This document shows, piece after piece, positions 16,074 to 24,200 of a stretch of 28,659 bases of DNA. Source of the stretch: JALONO01 sp038209965. Lineage in GTDB: Bacteria > Bacteroidota > Bacteroidia > Cytophagales > Thermoflexibacteraceae. Under the pieces are notes generated by a model. That model saw only the letters and a program-made list of their open reading frames with translations. It was not told the origin of the DNA and did no database searches. The stretch's first letter is position 1. Every line of letters begins with the position of its first letter. The stretch is taken from positions 1 through 28,659 of the forward strand of contig JBBQXF010000062.1 of the NCBI GenBank assembly GCA_038209965.1, in the 5' to 3' direction. The translations under genes and the position numbers were made by a program.

Positions 16074-17111
16074 AAGCTAAAAATCACACCAGATACTTTT
16101 TTGGAATGGATTGCGATAAAACTTAACATTGTTCCCACACCGCTGATTGACACCCAAATTGCTTTCACTACAGCAAGAGCCATTATGACAGCTGCTGAAC
16201 TGGATATTTTTGAAACATTGGGCAAGAACAGCAAAACCTTTCATCAGGTTGCCGACAGTTGTAAAACGCACCTTGTCGCCACTAAGCAATTGCTCGACTG
16301 CTTGGCGGGAATTGGTTATCTTAAATGGAGCAATGACCAATATTCCATAAAGCCGAAATACTATAAATGGCTACTGAAAGAATATCAATCCAACCTAATA
16401 GGCAAACTTCGTTTTCAGATTAGTGAATGGAACTGGATGTCAAAGCTAGAAGATTATGTCCGGACTGGTAAGCCGATGGAATTACATTCGGTAATTAGCG
16501 AGTCGGAGTGGGCCAACTATCAGGATGGTATGCGTGACTTGTCCGTGCACAGTGCGAAAGAGCTTGCGGGTAAAATCAAGCTTTCGGCCAACACTTCAAA
16601 GTTGCTTGATATTGGCGGTTCGCACGGACTTTACTCTATTGAACTATGCAAAAGATATCCTTCGCTGTCAAGCACTATTCTTGAATTGCCAGGGGCAATT
16701 GACAGGGCCAGTGCCATTGCGGCACAACAGGGACTTACCGACCGTGTGAAATTCCAAGTGGGCAACGCAATCACCGACGACTTGGGAGAACAGAAGTATG
16801 ACCTGGTTATGATAAACAATGTGGTGCACCATTTTACTGCTGAAGACAATCTGAAATTGGCACGGAAAGTTGCCGGTGCATTGAAGCCAGAAGGTATGTA
16901 TGCTGTCGGAGAAGCAATTAGGGGCACTAAGCCCGGCGAAGGTGGTGCGGTAGCTTCAAGCATCGGACTTTATTTTTCATTGACAAGTGAATCGGGAGTA
17001 TGGTCAATAGAGGAAATAAACTCATGGCAACGAAAAGCAGGATTGAAAATACAAAAGCCAATTGGTCTAATGACATTGCCTGGTTGGAAAATGCTGGTTG
17101 CGACCAAGTAG
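16071..17111 (+). CDS. SAM-dependent O-methyltransferase with winged-helix dimerisation domain
   Basis: A 346-residue class I methyltransferase of the type that methylates small molecules such as polyketides, hydroxyneurosporene or acetylserotonin-like substrates. Residues about 30-105 form the N-terminal dimerisation winged helix (TARAIMTAAELDIFETLG). The SAM-binding motif I is LLDIGGSHG at 178-186, followed by the acidic strand STILELPGAI. The catalytic-region motif is INNVVHHF (about 248-255; H253 or H254 may be the general base). The C-terminus ends PGWKMLVATK. The substrate is not predictable, and no biosynthetic partner genes are adjacent. Composition is intermediate between the AT-rich genes and the core. 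Confidence 0.9.
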   Translation: MKLKITPDTFLEWIAIKLNIVPTPLIDTQIAFTTARAIMTAAELDIFETLGKNSKTFHQVADSCKTHLVATKQLLDCLAGIGYLKWSNDQYSIKPKYYKWLLKEYQSNLIGKLRFQISEWNWMSKLEDYVRTGKPMELHSVISESEWANYQDGMRDLSVHSAKELAGKIKLSANTSKLLDIGGSHGLYSIELCKRYPSLSSTILELPGAIDRASAIAAQQGLTDRVKFQVGNAITDDLGEQKYDLVMINNVVHHFTAEDNLKLARKVAGALKPEGMYAVGEAIRGTKPGEGGAVASSIGLYFSLTSESGVWSIEEINSWQRKAGLKIQKPIGLMTLPGWKMLVATK

Positions 17112-17689
17112 AGCAATGCAAAACTGTTTTGTTTCACAGCAAGGTATTGGTGAATATGGAGGGGAAGGGGTGTGTTTTGAGCCCCACCGGTAGTCCCGTT
17201 TATGCTTCGTATAAACCTTAACCTTTTAAGTTACTGCTATGACAACCCATAAAGCGTTGGCTATTGCGCTAACCGATGTTCCAGTAAGCGATAAATACCA
17301 AAGTGAAACGCTTGCCATTTTTCAAAATAACATGATAAAATAAATTACAATTATCCTTGTTACGGACAAGTCTACGACTAAGTTCCTCTTTGTTTTGGGG
17401 ATAAATTGAGCTGCTTGGACGGCCCTGCTTCGTACTTCTGATCCGCCACTTCGCGCCAAACTGTCGACATTAGTAGTCGGCTTAAAAGACAATATTTTCA
17501 AAAAATGGACAAATTGCTAGATAAACCCAATGACTGGATAAAGTAATGGGAGTGGCATTGCTCGGGACAATACCAGTTGAGGGTGTCTTTGTGACCGGAG
17601 TTGCCCCAAATAATTTTTTCCAATAAAGCAACCTTTTTGTTAAGAAATAGGTCTGTGTATTTGAGTTTAACCCACTTTAATCACTGCTT
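17112..17689. other. Intergenic right border of the AT-rich segment
   Basis: No confident gene is present in these 578 bases. Short ATG frames exist on the plus strand (34 codons at 17239-17343; 13 and 26 codons further on), but none resembles a known family. Composition is mixed and turns GC-rich only at the start of the next gene. I see no integrase, tRNA or flanking direct repeat that would mark an attachment site. Confidence 0.45.
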
Positions 17690-18517
17690 ATGAAAATCAT
17701 TGTCCCATTCATATTTTTCATTGCTTTTTTTCAATTGGTTTCCCTTTCCGGCTTGGCCCAAGACGACCCCATGAAGACCAAAGAGCGCCAAAGCCAGCCA
17801 CCAACCCCCAACGATAGCACTGTGCGCCCCAACTGGGATGTGTACAAGTCGACAACCAGCAAAACTAAGCGGAACCGTCCCAATCAAAGCTTTAAGCTGG
17901 GCGCGGGCGTGCAGTTGGGATTTCCCCAGGGACAGTTCGAGGAAGTTTCACCCAACCTGCGGCCTTGGGGACTGGCTTTCAATGCCTTGGCCCGCTTGGG
18001 CAAGACGCCCATCTGGCTCGGGGGCGACCTTGCATTTGTGGGCTACGGTCGGCAAGTGGAGGTGATCAGTGCTTGGGGGGGTGGCCGCATCATCCGCAAA
18101 AACCGGATGGTCATTGGCAATGTAGTGGCCCGGATCCAGCCAAATATCAATTTCCCGATCCGGCCGTATGTCGAGGGAATGGTGGGGGCCAAGTATTTCC
18201 GCACGGCCACGGAGGTGGAAGCCGCCAATTCATGGCGCAACAACAATAATAACAACAACAATAACAATAGTTTTACCGCACCAAATCACCAAGACATTGC
18301 CCTGAGCTACGGGGGGGCGGGCGGCCTGAATATCATGTTTGGTAATAATTTCGGCCTGGATCTGAAGGTCATTTATTTGCTCGGGGGAACAGCCACTTAC
18401 GTCAAGCCGGAGGACATCAGCGTTGGGCTGGATCCGGCCCAGACCATCATCAACAAGACCACCCGATCCAGCACCGATCTGATTGCGGGCCAAATCGGGA
18501 TAGTGATCAGTTTTTAG
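17690..18517 (+). CDS. Outer-membrane beta-barrel-like protein with poly-Asn loop
   Basis: A 275-residue exported protein I cannot assign to a named family. A signal peptide (IIVPFIFFIAFFQLVSLSGLA) precedes a polar, disordered N-terminal stretch rich in Pro, Ser, Thr and Lys (about 25-65). From FKLGAGVQLGFPQG on, alternating amphipathic strands are visible (GLAFNALARLGKTPIWLGGD, IRPYVEGMVGAKYF, YGGAGGLNIMFGNNFGLDLK). The last residue is Phe, as in many outer-membrane barrels. A tract of ten Asn residues interrupts the barrel region, probably in an external loop. The ATG is chosen because it gives the signal peptide. A terminator follows about 55 bases after the stop. Confidence 0.75.
   Translation: MKIIVPFIFFIAFFQLVSLSGLAQDDPMKTKERQSQPPTPNDSTVRPNWDVYKSTTSKTKRNRPNQSFKLGAGVQLGFPQGQFEEVSPNLRPWGLAFNALARLGKTPIWLGGDLAFVGYGRQVEVISAWGGGRIIRKNRMVIGNVVARIQPNINFPIRPYVEGMVGAKYFRTATEVEAANSWRNNNNNNNNNNSFTAPNHQDIALSYGGAGGLNIMFGNNFGLDLKVIYLLGGTATYVKPEDISVGLDPAQTIINKTTRSSTDLIAGQIGIVISF
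18239..18268 (+). repeat. AAY trinucleotide tract encoding ten asparagines
   Basis: Ten consecutive AAC/AAT codons lie inside the barrel-protein gene. The mixture of AAC and AAT shows the tract is not freshly expanded, although trinucleotide slippage would keep the frame and change only the loop length. Confidence 0.9.
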
Positions 18518-18571
18518 TTCAAAAAAACAGTTTTTGTTCAATAAAACCTTTTAATTGAATATCAGACCGCT

Positions 18572-18603
18572 AAAAAGCAGCAAATTATTTTGCTGCTTTT
18601 TTT
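18572..18603 (+). terminator. Rho-independent terminator after the barrel-protein gene
   Basis: A 13-bp perfect stem with core GCAGCAAA/TTTGCTGC (arms 18572-18584 and 18589-18601) around a 4-base loop runs into T residues on the plus strand. The A run on the 5' arm means it could also work in the other direction. Confidence 0.88.
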
Positions 18604-18703
18604 GTGTCCCGGGCGTAGCAACTGGCTGGATCGCTCTACCAGTGAGGGGGCTGAATCGGTAAGGCTAAGCCAGTCTAGGAATGGAACAATGGCCACAAAG
18701 CAG

Positions 18704-18711
18704 TAGATTTG
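18704..18711 (+). promoter_or_regulatory. Possible -7 element for the serine dehydratase gene
   Basis: TAGATTTG fits TAnnTTTG and lies 18 bases before the chosen ATG. No TTG is found at the proper distance upstream, so this is a weak call. Confidence 0.22.
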
Positions 18712-18729
18712 CGTATAACGATAGGACGA

Positions 18730-19404
18730 ATGGCCGAGCGAAGCAGTATTTTTGACATGATTGGGCCAGTGATGATCGGGCCGTCCAGTTCCCATACGGC
18801 GGGGGTAGTGCGCATTGGCCGGAGCGCAATGGCCATCTTGGGTGGCATGCCCGAAGTGGCCACTGTTACGTTTTATAACTCCTTCGCCCGGACCTATGAG
18901 GGGCACGGCAGCGATCGGGCCATCATCGCGGGGTTGCTGGGCTACCCAACCGACGATATCCGCATCCGCAATTCCTTTGACCATGCCCAAGCCGCCGGCC
19001 TGCAATACGGGTTCAAAACGGTGGGCAATGCCTCCACTTTTCACCCTAATACGATTAAGCTCCATTTGCGGCTCGGCGCAAAAACCACCGAGGTGATCGG
19101 GGTGAGCAAAGGGGGCGGGATCATTGCCATTGAAGAGGTGGATGGTTTTCAGGCCAACTTATCGGCCAACTTGCACACGCTGTTCATCGTGGCCGAGGAC
19201 ATCAAGGGCACGATCGCTTTTATTGCCAATATTTTGGCCAATGAAGGTTGCAACATTGCCACGATGTCGGTGTCACGCCGGGGCAAAAACGATTTGGCCT
19301 GCCAGTTTATCGAGATGGATTCCCCGCTGCGCCCGCTCACGATGGAGTATATGCGGAGCTTGCTTTGGGTAAAAGAAATTGGCTGCATTCCGCCCATTAC
19401 CTAA
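18730..19404 (+). CDS. sdaAB: L-serine ammonia-lyase, iron-sulfur-dependent, beta subunit
   Basis: A 224-residue protein matching the beta chain of the two-subunit [4Fe-4S] L-serine dehydratase, which deaminates serine to pyruvate. Residues 1-20 carry the family signature SIFDMIGPVMIGPSSSHTAG, where the SSSHT loop contributes to the substrate site. A middle region contains YEGHGSDRAIIAGLLGY. The C-terminal ACT domain (about 150-215, LHTLFIVAEDIKGTIAFIAN through NIATMSVSRRGKNDLA) is the likely regulatory serine-binding part. The ATG at 18730 is preferred over an upstream TTG, since it gives the usual MAERSSIFDMIG start. The alpha subunit that carries the cluster ligands is not next to it; the following gene is unrelated. 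Confidence 0.93.
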   Translation: MAERSSIFDMIGPVMIGPSSSHTAGVVRIGRSAMAILGGMPEVATVTFYNSFARTYEGHGSDRAIIAGLLGYPTDDIRIRNSFDHAQAAGLQYGFKTVGNASTFHPNTIKLHLRLGAKTTEVIGVSKGGGIIAIEEVDGFQANLSANLHTLFIVAEDIKGTIAFIANILANEGCNIATMSVSRRGKNDLACQFIEMDSPLRPLTMEYMRSLLWVKEIGCIPPIT

Positions 19405-19441
19405 AATTTAATTGACATTTATACTTTCGTCCGTTTTGCTC

Positions 19442-19978
19442 ATGGTGACTGCCCCGACCGACCAACCCCTTGCCAACCAGATCCACGGTCTACTGTTGGC
19501 CGAGGTGCGCCGCCGATTGTTTGATGAGTCGGTGCCCCGGCTCAAAAAATGTTTGTCCCTGCTCTCCGAAGCTGAAATATGGCACAAACCAAATCCCCAT
19601 GCCAATAGCGTGGGCAATTTGGTGCTACACTTGTGCGGCAATGCCCGCCAGTGGATCTTGCACGGGATTGGGGATCAGCCCGATTACCGGCAGCGCCAAG
19701 CCGAGTTTGACGAAGCCGGCCCACTGCCCACCGACCAGTTGCTGGCTGCGTTGGATCAGTTGAGTGAAGAGGTGGAAGCAGTGCTGGCCCATCTCGTGCC
19801 CCACGAACTGGTATTGGCGCGGCAAGTGCAAGGCTTTAACGAGAATACCATCAGTATTTTGATCCACGTGGTGGAGCATTTTTCTTACCACACTGGGCAA
19901 GTAAGCTATTACACCAAAATCCGCAAGGAACTGGATTTGGGTTATTATGCCGGGGAAGCCTTGGATGTGACCGGTTAA
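19442..19978 (+). CDS. DinB-fold (DUF1572-like) putative metal-dependent protein
   Basis: A 178-residue four-helix-bundle protein of the DinB/YfiT-like superfamily, whose members include damage-inducible proteins and thiol-dependent transferases. The likely metal-binding histidines are H63 in VGNLVLHLCGN and H146 and H150 in HVVEHFSYHTGQ, the usual triad spacing. There is no signal peptide. The ATG used here replaces an upstream TTG whose extra residues (TFILSSVLL) look untranslated. It begins 37 bases after the serine dehydratase gene, so the two may be co-transcribed, but no functional link is known to me. Confidence 0.85.
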   Translation: MVTAPTDQPLANQIHGLLLAEVRRRLFDESVPRLKKCLSLLSEAEIWHKPNPHANSVGNLVLHLCGNARQWILHGIGDQPDYRQRQAEFDEAGPLPTDQLLAALDQLSEEVEAVLAHLVPHELVLARQVQGFNENTISILIHVVEHFSYHTGQVSYYTKIRKELDLGYYAGEALDVTG

Positions 19979-20004
19979 AAATTAAAAATATCGGCAACAC
20001 ATTT

Positions 20005-20012
20005 TAAGTTTG
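20005..20012 (+). promoter_or_regulatory. Possible -7 element for the flavin-reductase-like gene
   Basis: TAAGTTTG fits TAnnTTTG and is 55 bases before the ATG. There is no clear TTG at -33. Confidence 0.25.
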
Positions 20013-20066
20013 TCGGTTTAATAAATTATTGGTTCATATTGATCGGTTTTATCCCAATTGGTATTC

Positions 20067-20918
20067 ATGAAAAGTGTTGACCCCAAGGAATTGACTATCC
20101 CCGAAATACAAACCTTGTTCCAGGGCGTGATCGCCCCCCGCCCCATTGCTTTTGCCAGTACGATCGATCGGGCCGGGCAGGTCAACCTCAGCCCGTTCAG
20201 CTTTTTTAATATGTTCAGCATGAATCCCCCCGTGCTAGTGTTCTCGCCATCGCGCCGGGGGCGGGATGGCACCAATAAGCATACACTGGAAAACGTGTAT
20301 GAAGTGCCCGAAGTGGCCATTAGTATGGTGGATTATGCCATGGTGGAGCAAATGTCGTTGGCCAGTACGGAATACCCAAAAGGAGTCAATGAATTTGTCA
20401 AGGCTGGGCTGGTCGAGGAGCCATCAGAGCGCATTGCCCCACCCCGGGTGAAAGGTGCACCCGCCAGCTTTGAATGCAAAGTAAACCGGATTATCCCGCT
20501 GGGCAGTGGGGGCGGGGCCGGGAATTTGGTCGTTTGCGAAGTCCTGCTGGCCCATTTTCGCCCCGATCTCTTCAATGATCAAGGAGTCATAGATCCCCAC
20601 AAGGCGGATCTGGTGGCACGGATGGGGGGCGACTGGTATTGCCGGGCCAACGGTGGGGCACTGTTTCAAGTGGCCAAGCCCTTGACCAAGAAGGGTATCG
20701 GAGTGGATCAATTGCCCGCCGCCATCCGCCTGAGCTTGGTACTGACCGGCAATGAGTTGGGCAAACTGGCCAACGTTGAAAACCTACCGATTTTGGCTGA
20801 TTTGTTGCACCTCCAAGTTCCCGATAAACTTGCAGATTTATCGGGACATGTGTTGGCCAGCGCCTTGCTGAAAGAGAATCTCCCATTGCATGCTTGGAAA
20901 GTCCTCTTGGAAAAGTAA
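20067..20918 (+). CDS. Flavin reductase-like FMN-binding protein
   Basis: A 283-residue protein with an N-terminal flavin-reductase-like split barrel (DIM6/NTAB group), which binds FMN and reduces it or uses it in small-molecule redox chemistry. Characteristic segments are FQGVIAPRPIAFASTIDRAG, then QVNLSPFSFFNMFSMNPPVL. Further family-typical parts are TLENVYEVPEVAISM, ASFECKVNRIIPLG and VVCEVLLAHF. After about residue 205 a further, mostly helical region of some 80 residues extends beyond the basic domain. It is cytosolic. The ATG is preferred over a TTG three codons upstream. It appears to be a single gene. Confidence 0.87.
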   Translation: MKSVDPKELTIPEIQTLFQGVIAPRPIAFASTIDRAGQVNLSPFSFFNMFSMNPPVLVFSPSRRGRDGTNKHTLENVYEVPEVAISMVDYAMVEQMSLASTEYPKGVNEFVKAGLVEEPSERIAPPRVKGAPASFECKVNRIIPLGSGGGAGNLVVCEVLLAHFRPDLFNDQGVIDPHKADLVARMGGDWYCRANGGALFQVAKPLTKKGIGVDQLPAAIRLSLVLTGNELGKLANVENLPILADLLHLQVPDKLADLSGHVLASALLKENLPLHAWKVLLEK

Positions 20919-21278
20919 CTTTGTTCCCTGTTTAAATGTAATAATTGGCTCTCTACTTACGTTTCACTAGTGCTGAACCCTCGCATGGTCTATCGGAGCT
21001 TGGCTGATCTAAGCGATTGTCTTAAAATAGTGGCGATTCAAGTAGTTTTGCGTTGTAGTTCACCAAGCAAAACGATTGGCGATCACGGAGCGATTACCAC
21101 TAACAATTTGCGAAAACGGTTGGGCAAATAAATCGCACCCAACCATTGCGCACGCGGCTAAAAACGCGCCGCATTTGACCCTCAAACCGTGTGTGACACC
21201 CACCACTACCAGAAAACTTACAATCAAGCTGAATTGCGCCACTAATTGCACATTGTTCAAAAAATTTGCCCTGTCGTT
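20919..21278. other. Long leader region before the surface-protein gene
   Basis: No gene is supported in this 360-base interval; short frames on both strands overlap one another and lack family resemblance. A candidate promoter lies at 21017-21050, which would leave a leader of roughly 220 bases. Confidence 0.45.
21017..21050 (+). promoter_or_regulatory. Candidate promoter of the T9SS surface-protein gene
   Basis: TTG at 21017-21019 and TAGTTTTG at 21043-21050 (TAnnTTTG) are 23 bases apart, at the long end of the range seen in the phylum. Pattern match only. Confidence 0.3.
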
Positions 21279-24200
21279 ATGATTTGTTTATTGCCCCAAC
21301 TGTTCAAAACCAACTTGCTTCTGTGCCTGATCTTTACAATGGGGGCGGTCACTACGGTCAATGGCCAACGAAGAATCCACGTGGATCCCACCGCCGTTGG
21401 CACCGCAAGCGGCGATACTTGGGTCGATGCCTACATCGACTTGCGGTTGGCATTCAACGATGCTGTTGCCGGTGATTCCGTTTTTGTGAAAGATGGCACC
21501 TACCAGCCCACCAGTGGCAGTGATCGCACCCTCAGCTTTGCCCTCAAAACTGGGGTGCGTTATTACGGTGGATTTACGGGCAACGAGGCCCCCAATGTGG
21601 TTAACCAGCCGACCCCCAGCCTACGGGGAGGTTTGGTAAAAGGCGGGGTCCCCGCCCTGCCCACTTTTGGGATTAGCGTATTGAGTGGGGACATTGGCAC
21701 CATTGGCAGCAACACTGATAATTCTTACCATGTAGTAGTGGCCAATGGAGTGGACAATGCCCGCAAAAGCTTGGACCGCAATGTATTGAGCCCCGATATC
21801 AGCGCTGACATCACGTACTTGGATGGTTTTTTGATCCGCGATGGCAATGCCAACGGGGCCGGGCCCGACCAAAACAACGGGGGAGGGCTTTGGGCCAAGG
21901 ACAGCCGGATTTTTATCAGCGATGTTTTTTTCATCAATAACCGGGCGGTTAACAATGGGGGGGGCCTCTATTCGGAGGATTCCCGGGTCACGATCTGGCT
22001 CAATATCCGCAATGGCAACAAACAAGAGTTTCACAGCAACTTGGCCGGGCGCGATGGAGGGGGCTACTACCTCAACCACGATAGTTTTTCTGATTTCAAT
22101 TCCGACCATTTGTCGTTCAAAAATAGGGCTGGCCGCCACGGTGGGGCCTTGTATGTGGGGGCCAAGATCATTATGTTTGGTTTGGTCAGAGATCGCATTT
22201 CCCAAACCGTGCAGAAGGGTTCCAGTGCAGCGTACATCGAGGAATGCGAAGCCGAAAACGGGGGCGCGATTTACGTTGAGGGGCCCCGCGAGAGTAGCCA
22301 GTACTGGTTTATGCGCGATCACTGGTTTGTGCGCTGCCAAGCCCTGCGCCGACCGGGTGCCGCCGCCGATGAGGTTTCGGGCTATGGTGGTGGCTTATTT
22401 GTCAACTATCCCCGCCTGGTGGTCACCAACAGCATCTTTAGCAACAGTCAAGTGCTGCTCGGCAACGCTGCCTACCGGGGTGGCGGGCTGGCGGTGGTCA
22501 ACCGCCAGATCGACGACCCCAACGTCAGGACCAGCGATGGGGACGAGGCGGTGGCCAAGCTGCGGCATTTGACCGTGATCAACAATACGGCTGCCGCTCT
22601 GGGCGGCACGGGCGGCGAAGGCGCGGGCCTGTACTCCGAAGGTGGATTTACCACGGATAACTTACGGATTGTCAACTCCCTGTTCTGGGCCAACCGCGAC
22701 GATTTCGGCGCGGGCAATGTTGACCGCAGCTTCTTTTTGCGCAACAGTCCCACGCCCAATACCCGGGCCAGTTTCCTCTATTGCCTGTTTCAGGAAAGCA
22801 ACTTGGCTGCCATGGCCGGGCCCGGACCAGGGAGCACCTTTGACAACCAATGTATTTACGGAAAAAATCCCCAATTATACAAGGTGGTCTATCCCGTGCC
22901 CATGAGTCCGGCCACCGATGCGGCCCGAAATATCTACAGCCCCTTTGAGCCGTATCGCGCCGGGGTGATCAACGATGAAGTGAATGAAGATTATTTTGGC
23001 TTCTTGCGTTCCTGCGTAGCCGATATTGGGGCCGTGGAATGTATGCGGTTTGCTGAGCAAGACGGCGTTTGGACCGATCCAGCCATTTGGTCGCCCTGGC
23101 AAACCCATGATCTGATCACTAATGCGCTATTGCCCGCGCCCATGCAGCAAGTACCCGTAAATGATCACAGCGTTACCATCGAAAACTCCACCATCCCGCC
23201 CGGCGTGCGCACGGTCACCATCACGACGGGGACGGCGGCTTTTGCCCACAATCTATACTTCAACAGTGGCAGTTTCATCATGGAAACTGGCAGCACATTT
23301 ACCGTACGGCGCACCTTTTTCAAATTCCCCACCAGTGCCACTGCCTTTGATCCCGGCGGAGAATCCAATGTGGCCACGGCCGGGGGCACGGTCATTTTTG
23401 AAAATGAGTGCCAAAACTACAAGGTCAAAGTAAATGATGTCGGGGGGAGCCCATTGCCCGGCCTCGATGTCCGCAATTTTGCGAACCAACTTTTCCACAA
23501 CAATACCATCACTTTCAACAACGTGATCTTGCGCAATCCGGGCTCGCTCTTGGGCAGCCCGCGCTTTGGCATTGCGGATTATTCGGTGTCACCTGTGCTC
23601 ATCACGCCCATTACGCCAGGGCTCCGCTCCGATCAAGGAGGGATTATTTACCTCAAGCGAGTCCTTGATTTAGAAATCGGGGATTTTGGAACGGCCAACA
23701 ATTTATATCTGTTGTCCAATCCCAATTACACCGCAATGGTGATTAACCGCAACAATGGGGACAATGAAATCTTGAACCAACCCGGATCTGGCCCTGCGGC
23801 AGTTTGGGCGGAACGCTACGTGGACGCCTATCAGCCCAGCCGCACGAGTGGGCCTGGGGGGTTGGGCTATAACTATTTCTCTTCTCCATTGACCGAAATT
23901 TCCAATTTGTCCGTCGGTGTATCGATCAATCAATATGCCGATAATCCGGGATCTGAAGTGCCGGGCATTAGACTGGATAACCCAGCCGATCCTTATTATT
24001 GGCAAAACCCCATTTATGTGTTGGGCAATTTCCCCAACTTTTATAAATACCTAGAAGGTAACAACAACAATTTTGAGGGCGGTGCGGCTCCTCAGGCGGG
24101 CTGGCGCTGCGCGGCGCCCGGCGAGAATATGCAGTTTGGCCGGGGCTACTGCGTCAATCTGCCCTCGGGCAGGACGATTCAGCTACGCGGCATCCCCAAC

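Noticed and set aside
21621..22340. Long minus-strand frame (239 codons) and a plus-strand frame (243 codons at 21841-22572) inside the surface-protein gene
   Set aside because: Shadows caused by GC-rich, glycine-repeat codons of the real gene. Neither has a sensible domain.
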